From: a virus
Strand: one strand, 5' to 3'
Virus record (IMG/VR): IMGVR_UViG_3300014060_000005
Location: 1-35,843 of that record
Length of the DNA stretch: 35,843 bases
The notes under the pieces were generated by a model. The model made no database searches and was not told where the DNA came from. It saw nothing but the letters and a program-made list of their open reading frames with translations. This document shows positions 21,359 to 30,658 of the stretch, one piece after another (positions within the stretch are counted from its first letter, which is position 1; each line of letters begins with the position of its first letter). The position numbers and the translations under genes are program-made.

Positions 21359-22453
21359 ATGAAAAAGTATCTCAAAAAGTGTTTCAAAATGAAGAACATT
21401 ATTGTTCTCATGCTCTTGGTGTTCGCTGGTTTATCCATGGCCTGCGGCACGGATGGTTTTGTGTCCATGGGTTTTTCGGAACCGCTTGCCCAACTTTTGG
21501 GAAGTGGAACCCCTGGCACCGTGCTGTCCTATGCTTATGCGGTGACTACTGAGCAGACGGGGCTTGTGATTGCGTATAAAAATGGCCTGATGATTGCAGA
21601 TAAGGCTAGTCCGATTGTGGATTCGCTTTCTACTCACCTGAACTTTAAGTGGTTTAAACAAAGTATTGGAAATGCTTTTAGCGTGCCTGACACCCAAATC
21701 GGTCGTCGCTCTCGCCCAAATGAAGTCTTTTACAATGGCGAAGATATGGCAGGTCTTGCAAAGCCTTTCGGTTTGGAACACTCTGTACCTCAAGAAGATA
21801 TTAATGAAGCAGGTCCTCGACTTCCAAATTACGTTAATCGAAAGCTTATTGCACTCATGGATAAAGTGCTGCTTGGTCGCGAAATTCGCATCGCTGCGCA
21901 AACTCAATTGGCATCCAATTATAACCCTAACCAGGTTCATGCTACTGCGGCTGGCGATAAATTTACCGCATCCACGTCTCATCCATTGAAATATCTGCGT
22001 GCGAATCTTAAAAATGCCCGCATCCGCCCGAATATCATTGGATTCAACGCCGATGGCTGGGAAGCATTTTGCACACATCCTGATGTTGTTTCCGCAGCCA
22101 ACGCAAACAGTGGTCAGAGCGGTGTAGCTACGAAAGAACGAGTTGCTCAATTGCTGGAAGTGCGTGAAGTGGTGGTGGGTTCCGGTTGGGTGAATACCGC
22201 AAAAATTGGCCAAACTCCGGTGTTGACTCCTTGCTGGGGAAACCATGTGTGGGCTCACTTTGATGATCCTATTGCAGATCAGCAGGACGGTCTTGCCTTT
22301 GCTCGCTCTGTTCAGGTCGGCGACCGCGTTGCCGAAGCTTATGAGACCAAAGAAACCGGCCTGTTGGGTGGATTTATGCTCAAAGCTGGTTTTTATCATG
22401 GTGATGTAATCCTTAACAACGATTGCGGCGTATTGTTCCCCGACGTGGTCTAG
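21359..22453 (+). CDS. Major capsid protein with signal-peptide-like N terminus
   Basis: The 364-residue protein occupies the place of Mu gpT and has capsid-type sequence: a central region with HSVPQEDINEAGP and LKNARIRPNIIGFNADGW, and a C-terminal GDVILNNDCGVLF. The first 30 residues are unlike a capsid: MKKYLKKCFKMKN, a hydrophobic run IIVLMLLVFAGLSMA, then Cys. This resembles a lipoprotein or Sec signal. AGGAGG lies eight bases before the ATG at 21359, and later Met codons lack ribosome sites, so the N terminus is very likely made. Whether it is cleaved, for example by the prohead protease, cannot be told. Confidence 0.8.
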   Translation: MKKYLKKCFKMKNIIVLMLLVFAGLSMACGTDGFVSMGFSEPLAQLLGSGTPGTVLSYAYAVTTEQTGLVIAYKNGLMIADKASPIVDSLSTHLNFKWFKQSIGNAFSVPDTQIGRRSRPNEVFYNGEDMAGLAKPFGLEHSVPQEDINEAGPRLPNYVNRKLIALMDKVLLGREIRIAAQTQLASNYNPNQVHATAAGDKFTASTSHPLKYLRANLKNARIRPNIIGFNADGWEAFCTHPDVVSAANANSGQSGVATKERVAQLLEVREVVVGSGWVNTAKIGQTPVLTPCWGNHVWAHFDDPIADQQDGLAFARSVQVGDRVAEAYETKETGLLGGFMLKAGFYHGDVILNNDCGVLFPDVV

Positions 22454-22454
22454 T

Positions 22455-22889
22455 ATGGTGTATTGTGGATTGGATGACATCAAGGGAGAAATCCCCGAAA
22501 TACGCATTATTGAATTGACGGATGATGATAGCCCGAATTCTTCGGGCTCCATTAACCTTTCAATCGTCAATAATCGTATTGAGAAAGCGTGCACGACTGT
22601 AGATGGTTATCTACGCGCCCGTTTCACGCTGCCTCTGCCATCTGTTCCTCCAATTATCAAATCTCTCGCTACAGATCTTGCGGTCTATCATCTCTACGAA
22701 CGATTGACCGAAATGAACTGTACCGAGGGAATGATCCTACGATATAACAAAGCAATCAAGATGCTTGAAAAAATCGCCGATGGAACTATCCCTATTGGCA
22801 TTGAAGAGCAGGATGATACCGCCGAAGGATTCCCGACAGCGGTTTTATCCCCCGGCCCTCCAATGTTTCCCATGGAGTTTATGCCATGA
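22455..22889 (+). CDS. Head-tail connector protein, Mu gp36-like (DUF1320)
   Basis: The 144-residue protein matches gp36/DUF1320: YCGLDDIKGEIPEIRIIELT, then the helical VNNRIEKACTTVDGYLRARF and the hallmark LPSVPPIIKSLATDLAVYHL. It forms part of the connector under the portal. The start is one base after the capsid stop and the stop overlaps the next start (ATGA-type), so translation is coupled. Confidence 0.85.
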   Translation: MVYCGLDDIKGEIPEIRIIELTDDDSPNSSGSINLSIVNNRIEKACTTVDGYLRARFTLPLPSVPPIIKSLATDLAVYHLYERLTEMNCTEGMILRYNKAIKMLEKIADGTIPIGIEEQDDTAEGFPTAVLSPGPPMFPMEFMP

Positions 22890-23431
22890 ATACAGTGATT
22901 GCATCCGATATTGAAGCGGCCTTAAAGGCGAAGTTTATTGAAGATCCCAATATTCCCGACGAAAAAAAGTTCAAGGCGATTGATGTCCAAAAGGAAATAG
23001 TTGCATTGAGTCGTCCGGGGTTATCGTGGGCGGTGATTGAAGGTAAAGATTCAAAAATCACTAGTACGTGTATTGAAGAGACGATGAAAATCATCGGAAC
23101 AATCGCCGTCAAGAATGTGGCGAGCGAAGAAGAGAGACGAAAGACAATAGCCCTACTGGTGCGATATCTCCAGGTGGCGCTTCTTGATGAAGATCTCGAT
23201 TTGGATATCAAACCTATTCAACCCACGCGATGGGATGAAGTAACCACCCCGGCCAACCTCGAAGGAAAGCTGATGGTTGTTGAGGTGCAGTTTGAGACGG
23301 CAGTAGAATTTACGAAGGAAGCGGTTTCCTTCCACACATTGGATAGCATTTTCCATTCGATTGTTTTCCCGGACACCGGTGACACCGCACTCGAATCGGA
23401 CACGGTTTTTAACTCAAGCGAGGAAGTATGA
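22886..23431 (+). CDS. Tail terminator region protein, Mu gp37-like (DUF1834)
   Basis: The 181-residue protein has the layout of Mu gp37/DUF1834: N-terminal helices (DIEAALKAKF), a beta core (PGLSWAVIEG) and the C-terminal stretch VVEVQFETAVEF. It lies between gp36 and the sheath, the Mu order, and overlaps both neighbours by 4 bp. The role is at the head-tail junction. The sequence is divergent, so the call leans on position. Confidence 0.72.
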   Translation: MNTVIASDIEAALKAKFIEDPNIPDEKKFKAIDVQKEIVALSRPGLSWAVIEGKDSKITSTCIEETMKIIGTIAVKNVASEEERRKTIALLVRYLQVALLDEDLDLDIKPIQPTRWDEVTTPANLEGKLMVVEVQFETAVEFTKEAVSFHTLDSIFHSIVFPDTGDTALESDTVFNSSEEV

Positions 23432-24840
23432 TTCCAGAAACAATGGTTCCCGGATCGTTCAACGATTTCAACTATTACGCTGGGCCCAATGGGCTCCCGA
23501 GTAACGTGCAAAAAGTACTCCTTGTGGGTGCTGGCCTTTCGTCCGGTGCCATCGCTGTAAACACCCCGACGGATGTCACCGCAGAAGCTGAGGTCATCGC
23601 AGGATTTGGCGCAGGATCAATTGTGCATCGCATGTACCTGGTTGCCAAAGCCGCATGGAAGTATGCCAAGATTACTGCTGTGCGCCATGCCGAACCTGTT
23701 GATGGCACTGCGGGCACCTGGACGCTTACGTTTGCGACTACCGCCACCAAGAGCGGGCAAATTGATTTTCAGATTGGCAAGGACTTGGTTTCTATTGGTG
23801 TGGCTGTAGGTGCTACCCCAGCCGCAAAAGCCACATCCATGGCTGCTGCCATCAACGCCAAGACTCAACTGCCTGGCACCGCTACCGTTGCGGAAGGCGT
23901 CCTGACGTTTACCCTCAAAAATACTGGTAAATACGTTTCCGATGGCATGACCCTCAAGGCGTCTACCACGGATACCGACATGACCGCGACTCTGGCCGTC
24001 GATGATGCGGGAACTGGCACGGTCGATATCACAACTACACTAGCGGCATGTTTTGGTGCTCGCTATCACCTGATTTGCATCGACCAAAACGATGCTACCA
24101 ACATGGCAGTGCTCAAAACCCACATGAACAATGCTGGCGATGCGATTACTCAGCGTGGACAACGCGGTATTGCTGGCTTTAAGGGTGACAAGGCAACTGT
24201 CACAGCGTTGGGATTGGGACTCAATGCAGAACGTATGCACATTGGCACGGTCAAGGCTGGTTATTTGGGGACTCCGTGGGAAATTGCGGCGTCAATGGGT
24301 GCAATCTTCGCAAGCGTCAGCAAACCCAATATCCCGATGAATTTCAAGGCTATCCCCGGCATGCCTGTTCCTGACGTACAGGATTTGTGGAGTGACGAGG
24401 CTGGCGGGGACATGGATGTGCTGCTTGAAGCTGGTATTATTCCATTGGCGGCACAAGGTACCCAGCTCGTGATTGTCCGGGCTGTAACCACCCGCACTTC
24501 CAACAATGGTGTGCGCTTTGAAAAATTGGTGGATACAGGTACGGTAGCCTCATTTGATTACTACCGCGATTGTATTCATCTGCGTGACATTGAAAAATTT
24601 TCGGAATCGGTGCTGTGGGTGCACGGTGACAGTTCTATGGCTCTATCAATTGCCGACGAACACTATTTGGTCGCAAAGGAACTGGAAGTTGACGACATTT
24701 GTCGCAATGTGGATGACTATGCGGATGGATTCCAGTGCGTTGAATCCACTGTTAAGCCTGGTCGCACCATTGGTCGCTCCCCTGCGCCTGTAGTGCCGGG
24801 TCTAATCCAGATCATGACAACCATTGACTGCTACGTCTAA
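23428..24840 (+). CDS. Contractile tail sheath protein, Mu gpL-like
   Basis: The 470-residue protein has the sheath pattern: a variable N-terminal beta domain rich in Ala and Thr (about 60-200), a core with FGARYHLICIDQNDATNMAV and LEAGIIPLAAQGTQLVIVRA, and a conserved C-terminal tail with SVLWVHGDSS and GLIQIMTTIDCYV. It polymerises around the tail tube and contracts at infection. The start overlaps the gp37 stop. Length is usual (Mu gpL is 495). It shows that the phage is a myovirus. Confidence 0.9.
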   Translation: MIPETMVPGSFNDFNYYAGPNGLPSNVQKVLLVGAGLSSGAIAVNTPTDVTAEAEVIAGFGAGSIVHRMYLVAKAAWKYAKITAVRHAEPVDGTAGTWTLTFATTATKSGQIDFQIGKDLVSIGVAVGATPAAKATSMAAAINAKTQLPGTATVAEGVLTFTLKNTGKYVSDGMTLKASTTDTDMTATLAVDDAGTGTVDITTTLAACFGARYHLICIDQNDATNMAVLKTHMNNAGDAITQRGQRGIAGFKGDKATVTALGLGLNAERMHIGTVKAGYLGTPWEIAASMGAIFASVSKPNIPMNFKAIPGMPVPDVQDLWSDEAGGDMDVLLEAGIIPLAAQGTQLVIVRAVTTRTSNNGVRFEKLVDTGTVASFDYYRDCIHLRDIEKFSESVLWVHGDSSMALSIADEHYLVAKELEVDDICRNVDDYADGFQCVESTVKPGRTIGRSPAPVVPGLIQIMTTIDCYV

Positions 24841-24851
24841 GGAGTAATACC

Positions 24852-25208
24852 ATGTCCAGAATTTCAAAAGCTACAGTCATTATCGACGGCGAAGATATCG
24901 CCTCCGATTTCTCGAAGTTCAAAGAAAACGACCTCGAAGTCGCCACTCGTGTTCAGCTCTATAACGGTGAAGACGATGCCGATGGCACTCCAAGTTATGG
25001 GTTCTCGCTCACCTATTTGCCTGGAAGCGGCGCGGATCGCACTTGGCTGGGCGTTAAAAACGCAACGGTTATTATCCAGTACAAGGGTGGTAATAAGGTC
25101 ATTTATGGCATTTGCCGCGTGCTGAAACAAACCTTCAATGATTCCGATGGCAAGGCCGCGAAGGAATATCAGTTGGAATGGTTTGCAAAGACTCGTAAGG
25201 AATCCTAA
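24852..25208 (+). CDS. Tail tube protein, Mu gpM-like
   Basis: The 118-residue protein matches the Mu-type tube family: MSRISKATVIIDGEDIAS, then LEVATRVQLYNGEDDA and LTYLPGSGADRTW. It forms the inner tube hexamers within the sheath. The size is exactly that of Mu gpM (118). AAGGAGTA lies before the ATG, eleven bases after the sheath stop. Confidence 0.9.
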   Translation: MSRISKATVIIDGEDIASDFSKFKENDLEVATRVQLYNGEDDADGTPSYGFSLTYLPGSGADRTWLGVKNATVIIQYKGGNKVIYGICRVLKQTFNDSDGKAAKEYQLEWFAKTRKES

Positions 25209-25210
25209 TC

Positions 25211-25747
25211 ATGGGCAAGCTAGACGAAATCCGTAAAACCGGTAATGACGCTGAACTCCTGAATGTTATCCGTTCGGGGCCTACCTCTGCACGAAAAGAC
25301 ATTGACTGGCCGGGTCGTGAAGATGTAAGAATTCGACTTCGGTTATTGCCCGTAAGCGAAGGACGTAAAGCTAGGATTTTGAATGAACAGGAATTTGCCG
25401 CGGCAAAGATCAAGGTTGAATTTCACAATCTAAACGATTTCCGTGCTCAAGAGGCGGCTTTTGCACTTGCCAAGGCAATACTTGATCCATCCACAGACGA
25501 GCCTTTATTCCGGTCTGCGGATCATTTACGGGCTTTTGTGACGGACGATGAGCTCGGTGCATTAAGTAAAGCTTACAACACCTTCTCGGAAGAAGAGAAC
25601 CCAGATACCGAAGATTACAGCGATGAACAGATTCGAGATCTTTTTGAGGCGCTAAAAAAAACGCCGGACCTGATTCCTGGGAAAGTCACAAACTTAAGCA
25701 TAGCGTGGAGGCTTCTGCTTATTTCGGTGTCCCCGCAAGAGACATAA
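25211..25747 (+). CDS. Tail assembly chaperone, zero-frame form (gp41-like)
   Basis: The 178-residue product of the zero frame contains a helical chaperone body (NDFRAQEAAFALAKAILDPS, LFRSADHLRAFVTDDELGAL). It lies between tube and tape measure, where tail assembly chaperones are always found. Near its C terminus the codons CTA AAA AAA ACG include an A8 run, a typical -1 slippery site, after which the zero frame reads 28 further residues of less protein-like sequence. It helps the tape measure fold and recruits tube subunits. Confidence 0.82.
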   Translation: MGKLDEIRKTGNDAELLNVIRSGPTSARKDIDWPGREDVRIRLRLLPVSEGRKARILNEQEFAAAKIKVEFHNLNDFRAQEAAFALAKAILDPSTDEPLFRSADHLRAFVTDDELGALSKAYNTFSEEENPDTEDYSDEQIRDLFEALKKTPDLIPGKVTNLSIAWRLLLISVSPQET

Positions 25748-25842
25748 CCGAAGCTCAATGGCTCCTCGCCTTCGCGGCGTTGGGCTACAATTTTAAGGAT
25801 GATGATGCCAACGACGGCTGGGAGGTTATAGGTGGCGAATGA
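25211..25842 (+). CDS. Tail assembly chaperone, -1 frameshift form
   Basis: Slipping back one base on A8 (25654-25661) after residue 150 gives an extension of 60 residues starting NAGPDSWESHKLKHSVEASA and going on through ITEAQWLLAFAALGYNFKDD to a TGA at 25840-25842, inside the start of the tape measure gene. The extension is compact and protein-like, and its end coincides with the next start, so the frameshift is very likely real and programmed, as in Mu gp41/gp42 and lambda G/GT. Total length is about 210 residues. Confidence 0.8.
25652..25663 (+). promoter_or_regulatory. -1 programmed frameshift site (A8)
   Basis: CTA AAA AAA ACG carries the heptamer A AAA AAA in the correct register for tandem P- and A-site slippage into the -1 frame. 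Confidence 0.78.
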
Positions 25843-27832
25843 TCAGGTGACTTTAAGAATCGGTGGCGATGCCGCCGGTCTAAAAACATCATTGAATCAG
25901 TCTTCCGCCGCTGTCGCCGCGTTCGGCTCCCGTACTACAGGTGTGTTTTCTAAACTCAATGCCAAACTGGACAATGCTGCCGATAGGGCATTGACTCCAA
26001 TGACTGGCTTATTGTTGGGGGGAGGGATTGGGTATGCTGTAAAGCAATATGGCGACCTCTCCGAAGCCCTGATGTATTATGGTTTCGTTGCTAAAAAGAC
26101 CCCAGAGGGAATTAATTTATTACGAAATTCAATCCATAACTTAGCTGTTGAAACAGGCACTGCACAAGTTGATATTTTAGCGGGAATTAATAGAATCGCG
26201 GAAATTACCGGCGATACGACATTTGCTGAAGGCATGGCAAGCCCGTTAATTAAAGTATCAAAAGCGAGTGGTGCATCTATTGATGATCTTGCTGTTGTAG
26301 CATCGACGATGCGTGCACAATGGAAATGGTCCGAAGATCAAATCAATAGTGCTTTTAACACATTAATCGTACAAGGTGACGCTGGATCATATACCCTGCA
26401 AAAATTAGCGGTGGAAGGTAAAGCTCTTTTCTCGTCCGCAAGCACATTTGGCATTAAAACCGAAGCGCAGTTTCGTGGATTTGGTGCAGTACTTCAGATT
26501 TTGAATAAGTCAATTAAAAGCGAAGCAGAGGTGACAACCTCTGTTAATGCATTGATGGCCGAACTCATTGACAAATCAAAAGAGTTGGGTAAAAAGGGAA
26601 TCAAAATATTTGATAAGAAAGATGGGAAAAACCAAATTCGTGATTTTGAAGTGATTCTCAAAGAATTGATGGATAAAACAGGTGGCGATATAACCAAACT
26701 ATCGCCTATTTTTGGTCTTCAGTCCATGCAAGCGCTAAAGCCGTTGATTGCCGAGTATCAAAATGGATGGAAAGATTACGAGACTATCAGAGATTCCGCA
26801 ATCCAAGGGGATACGTCCGCTATTGATGCTCGGTTTGCGGACGCTGTTAATTCGTTTAATTCAAATTTAGCGAAAATGAAAGCCTCTGCGTTGCGGTTTT
26901 CTGACTCGAATCTTGCTGGGCCGGTGGATAAATTGAACTCGGCCTTATCTTATTTGGCAGAACATCAGGGGATTGTTACCGCTGCATTTTACATGATGGC
27001 CACAGCTGCGGCGGCCCTTGCTATGGTAAAACTTGGTCGACTTGGAAATGACGTAAAACAATTTGCTATTGAATTAAAGAATGCGGGTAAAAAGGATCTT
27101 ACTGGAAAGGCTATACTACCTGGTAGCGGCTTAGAGTTAGGTGCACAGCGGGTGTTTGTAGTCAATTGGCAAAACGGAACTCTTTCCGCCTCTACTCTAG
27201 ATCGGCCTGTGTTATATGGTGCTGACGGCAGACCCATCACATTTGCCATGAAAGAATTGGGCGACGAGGCTACAAAAACCAGCGGAAAATTTGTCTTAGC
27301 TCGTGGTAAAATGAACACATTTCTATCAACTAATTTGGGCTTTGGAATATTGACATCTGCGGTGGCTTGGGCAGCTGCGCAAATTTTTGACGCATTATCA
27401 CTTATCGAAGAAAATAATCATGCGCGAAATGAAGTATTGGAAACTCTGTATAAAAACAGAGAGGTAAATAATGCTTCGATGGAAAAAATGTATGGGCCTA
27501 AAACGGCATCTATAAGTCGGCAAATTGATATGAAAGATTTGGCTATAGATAATGAGTGGCGTTCATTTTTTGGGCCAAATCAAGAAACCTTAGATAAGCT
27601 TCAAAAGGAGCGTACTGATCTTTATTCTCAAATGTACCAGGCACAACGAGAAGATAAAGGACTGACTCCCACGCAAAAAGCTTTGATGTCTCAAAATATC
27701 AATATCTATCTGGATCAAAAAACGGGCAAGGCGGTCGTTGAATCTGCCCCCAGTGATGGACCTATTGATTTTAACGCTCCTGAAGTCACCACAAAACCGT
27801 GGCTTCGTGCCGGAACGTATACGGGAGGGTAA
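25832..27832 (+). CDS. Tail tape measure protein
   Basis: The 666-residue protein has the tape measure layout: N-terminal helical domain with ALMYYGFVAKKTPEGINLL and the conserved TP901-type region (TMRAQWKWSEDQINSAFNTL), long helices, and hydrophobic segments near 50-65, 385-400 and 495-515 that may serve DNA passage through the host membrane. The start is a GTG at 25832 with GGAGG upstream, overlapping the -1 chaperone frame. At about 0.15 nm per residue the tail would be near 100 nm, close to Mu. The C terminus is short and Pro-rich. Confidence 0.88.
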   Translation: MANDQVTLRIGGDAAGLKTSLNQSSAAVAAFGSRTTGVFSKLNAKLDNAADRALTPMTGLLLGGGIGYAVKQYGDLSEALMYYGFVAKKTPEGINLLRNSIHNLAVETGTAQVDILAGINRIAEITGDTTFAEGMASPLIKVSKASGASIDDLAVVASTMRAQWKWSEDQINSAFNTLIVQGDAGSYTLQKLAVEGKALFSSASTFGIKTEAQFRGFGAVLQILNKSIKSEAEVTTSVNALMAELIDKSKELGKKGIKIFDKKDGKNQIRDFEVILKELMDKTGGDITKLSPIFGLQSMQALKPLIAEYQNGWKDYETIRDSAIQGDTSAIDARFADAVNSFNSNLAKMKASALRFSDSNLAGPVDKLNSALSYLAEHQGIVTAAFYMMATAAAALAMVKLGRLGNDVKQFAIELKNAGKKDLTGKAILPGSGLELGAQRVFVVNWQNGTLSASTLDRPVLYGADGRPITFAMKELGDEATKTSGKFVLARGKMNTFLSTNLGFGILTSAVAWAAAQIFDALSLIEENNHARNEVLETLYKNREVNNASMEKMYGPKTASISRQIDMKDLAIDNEWRSFFGPNQETLDKLQKERTDLYSQMYQAQREDKGLTPTQKALMSQNINIYLDQKTGKAVVESAPSDGPIDFNAPEVTTKPWLRAGTYTGG

Positions 27833-27835
27833 TGT

Positions 27836-29116
27836 ATGGCCAAAATACTCCCCATCGGACCGTGGGAAATACCTCTCGTAACTTTTGCAGACGATGCAAA
27901 CCACGTCCTCGATGTCAAAAAATATCCCTATACCTCCGGTGCCGACATTGAAGATATGGGTGTGGATCCGTCTGTCCATAAATTTACTGTATTCGTAAAT
28001 GGGGATCAGTATGATCGTGAATACCTCGCGATTCATGATTGGTTTTTTGCGCGGCTCAATGAGCCTGTGGATGTCTATCATCCGGATTACGGGAGCCTCA
28101 CAGGCTATATCGGTAATACTGCTTTTGAGCATCCTCCACGCCAACCGCGCACCTGTAACATTTCATTTGATTTCACGGAGCAAGGTATCCGTGCGGCCAA
28201 TCAGGCATTCCTGAACGTCGAGGCGGCGGCAGAAGCGGCAGTGGTTGAGGTCAGCGAAGCCGTGGCAGAAGATATGGCCGAGGACATGGCACAGGCTGGA
28301 GTGCCTGACGTTGAGGGTGAGGACTGGTCCTTGCTGGATAAATGGAGTTCCATGGGCGATGCTGCCCGCGCATTTGCCACAGCGGCACAAAAAGCCGTAG
28401 GAACTATTACGGGAGTGATTTCGCAGGTGCAGGCTCCTGCGGATGCGATCAGTTCGACTATTGATTTTACAACAACGCTCTCCGGAAGGCTTACTAAATC
28501 CATCCTCGAATGTGTCGAGGCTTACGTCGTGATGGCTCGTAAAGTGCAGTCTCAAACCTCATTGAAGAGCAATTCAAAGAGCATTATAGCCACTTTAATT
28601 TCCGATATAAATGACCTTAAAGCGAGTTTGCGAGATGCTCCGGATTCGGTACGTCACGGATATGATGTAATTGGTGCTTCCATGATTGCCCGCGAGGCGG
28701 CCCGCTTAATCTCCGAGGATGAAAGCGCTTATTCGGAATCTGTTGCTAATGAATCCATTGAAACCGAGGACTACGACGGCAATGTGATCTCTGAACCTGC
28801 CGCCGTCTATTTATTGACCCCCGCCGAGGTCGAGGATGTTCTCGCGATGGTCCGCCAGGCAATTCAAGACGTACTCGCCGATGGGGGGTCTACCGATTCC
28901 CTGAAGCGTCAGGCGCGCGACCTTGCCGAGACTGTCCGCCGCGTGAAACTCCAGTACATGACCACGAGAACTATTGTGCTGACACAGCCAACGCCAATCC
29001 ACAAATTGCTTGTGGATAATGGGCTATCGTACCGTGCAGCGGATCGCGTGGCCGCGCTGAATGAGATCAAAAACCCCACCTTCATGAATGGGGAGGTACT
29101 GATCTATGCCCGTTGA
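27836..29116 (+). CDS. DNA circularisation / tail protein, Mu gpN-like
   Basis: The 426-residue protein has an N-terminal DNA_circ_N-type domain (PIGPWEIPLVTFADDANHVL, VDPSVHKFTVFVNGDQYDRE, HPDYGSLTGYIGN; 1-115), an acidic Ala-rich helix (AAAEAAVVEVSEAVAEDMAE), and a C-terminal helical bundle ending LLVDNGLSYRAADRVAALNE. In Mu, gpN is a baseplate-proximal tail protein. Gene order tape measure, N, P agrees with Mu. Start three bases after the tape measure stop; the end overlaps the next gene by 11 bp. Confidence 0.88.
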   Translation: MAKILPIGPWEIPLVTFADDANHVLDVKKYPYTSGADIEDMGVDPSVHKFTVFVNGDQYDREYLAIHDWFFARLNEPVDVYHPDYGSLTGYIGNTAFEHPPRQPRTCNISFDFTEQGIRAANQAFLNVEAAAEAAVVEVSEAVAEDMAEDMAQAGVPDVEGEDWSLLDKWSSMGDAARAFATAAQKAVGTITGVISQVQAPADAISSTIDFTTTLSGRLTKSILECVEAYVVMARKVQSQTSLKSNSKSIIATLISDINDLKASLRDAPDSVRHGYDVIGASMIAREAARLISEDESAYSESVANESIETEDYDGNVISEPAAVYLLTPAEVEDVLAMVRQAIQDVLADGGSTDSLKRQARDLAETVRRVKLQYMTTRTIVLTQPTPIHKLLVDNGLSYRAADRVAALNEIKNPTFMNGEVLIYAR

Positions 29117-30110
29117 ACTATCCGACATTTTGGAGCTCCGTGCCGGCAATGAACGCATCAATAAATGGATGTCCTACGATGTCGTCTCGGATTTGTACGA
29201 GCCTGAAGGCCCATTCAACCTTGTGATGAAATCTTCTACGGGCATCAAAAAAGGCGATCGGATTCAGCTGTTTGTCAATGACCGGGTGGAAAGCACTTGT
29301 ATTGTCGGATCCATAAAACACAAAACGACTCGAACCACCCGCAGTGTCAGCATTGCCGGGAAGTCCGTTACTTCGATTTTGTCGAAATCGTCTGTAACCG
29401 AGTTCTCACCCTCATGGCCTACCACACTTCCCGCCATTGCCGAGCGCCTGTTGCGTAAGATGCCGTTTGTGGGTAAAAAAGATTTTGTGTACAATAGTGG
29501 ATCCAAAACTGTACGTATCAAGCGTGATTTTTTGGAAGTTTCGCCTGGGGATACCGCTTTCGATGTGCTGAAGAAAGCCGCAAATTCGCAGGGATTCATT
29601 TTCTGGTGCACTTCTGATGGTAAACTCACATTTGATTACCCAGCCGCGACGGGTAAAGCTGAATTTAAAATCGATGGTAGGGATTCGGGATGCGACTATC
29701 TCGAAGGTTCGTATGACGATTCCATCGACGAAATACACAGTGATATCATTGTGCGCGGTGAATCACAAGATACTGAAGGTGGCGTCGGCTACACTCTGTG
29801 CAAACTCAAAAATTCAGCAAGCCCGTTCTATTGTCCTCTGGTAATTACATGGAATGAGGCTGAGCGGATCGCGTCAAAAGTCGCAGCGATGCATGTGGCT
29901 AACGAAAAAGCCTCTGGACAAACACTGGATTATACAATGCCAGGACATTCCCAGAACGGAAAAAACTGGGCAGTAAATAAATTTTGTGCGGTTAACGACT
30001 TCCCAAATGAAGCCAAAGGTGTATTCATTATCACGTCTCGACGCTTTTCCCTTGGTCGTGAAGATGGTCGTAAAACGATTCTTCGATTGAACCCGGGGGT
30101 ACGGATATGA
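29106..30110 (+). CDS. Baseplate hub protein, Mu gpP (gp44)-like
   Basis: The 334-residue protein resembles the Mu gp44 / gpD-type hub: an N-terminal beta barrel (FNLVMKSSTGIKKGDRIQLF), a central domain with FDVLKKAANSQGFIFWCTSD, and C-terminal barrel with GRKTILRLNPG. Three copies form the baseplate centre that joins the tube to the spike. It overlaps both neighbours and is followed by the spike gene as in Mu. Confidence 0.88.
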   Translation: MPVELSDILELRAGNERINKWMSYDVVSDLYEPEGPFNLVMKSSTGIKKGDRIQLFVNDRVESTCIVGSIKHKTTRTTRSVSIAGKSVTSILSKSSVTEFSPSWPTTLPAIAERLLRKMPFVGKKDFVYNSGSKTVRIKRDFLEVSPGDTAFDVLKKAANSQGFIFWCTSDGKLTFDYPAATGKAEFKIDGRDSGCDYLEGSYDDSIDEIHSDIIVRGESQDTEGGVGYTLCKLKNSASPFYCPLVITWNEAERIASKVAAMHVANEKASGQTLDYTMPGHSQNGKNWAVNKFCAVNDFPNEAKGVFIITSRRFSLGREDGRKTILRLNPGVRI

Positions 30111-30595
30111 TGTTTTTTACCTCCATAATCACAAAATGTACCGACATTGCGGGAAAGTTCCGTTTGATTAGCGCCTTGGCAAATGGACGCATTATTGAAA
30201 ATCGTGGCATGATGCAACATTTTGGCTTTATCAGCGTCCCTAAAGAGGGATGTAAAGCGCTGTTTGTTCAGCACCAGAACATGACAATCTGCATCGCTTC
30301 AGAGGGAAACGATCGCCCTCCCATGGATGAGGACGAGTCGGCATTATATAGGACAGCAACCCACTATATAATCATGAAAAAGGATGGTACCATTGCCGCC
30401 AAAGCTGCCGGTGGAATGGATTTGGATGGCGATTTGAGAGTCTCGGGCAATATCTCCAGTACTGGAGAAGTGTCTGATCTAATTGGAAAATTGTCTGTGT
30501 TGCGAAACAAGCATAATAGCCACAAACATATGGGGAATATGGGAACTGCGACAAGTCCACCCACTGCCGATGGGCAGGATTTGGGGGCAGTATGA
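30107..30595 (+). CDS. Baseplate spike protein, Mu gp45 (gpV)-like
   Basis: The 162-residue protein has an N-terminal oligonucleotide-binding-like part, beta-helical repeats (KKDGTIAAKAAGGMDLDGDL, RVSGNISSTGEV) and the tip motif HNSHKHMG with H136, H139 and H141. In gp45/gpV spikes the HxH motif binds iron and sharpens the needle that pierces the outer membrane. This supports a Gram-negative host. Translation is coupled to gp44 (ATGA overlap). Confidence 0.9.
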   Translation: MMFFTSIITKCTDIAGKFRLISALANGRIIENRGMMQHFGFISVPKEGCKALFVQHQNMTICIASEGNDRPPMDEDESALYRTATHYIIMKKDGTIAAKAAGGMDLDGDLRVSGNISSTGEVSDLIGKLSVLRNKHNSHKHMGNMGTATSPPTADGQDLGAV

Positions 30596-30658
30596 TGCAT
30601 CCTGATTTTGTGTTTTGGTGGTATTTATGGCAATTCATCCTGGGATCAGGAGGTGATA

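Noticed and set aside
21431-22594. Long minus-strand open frame (387 codons) across the capsid gene
   Set aside because: It is the shadow of the capsid gene: no ribosome site, low-complexity antisense composition, and strong evidence for the plus-strand gene.
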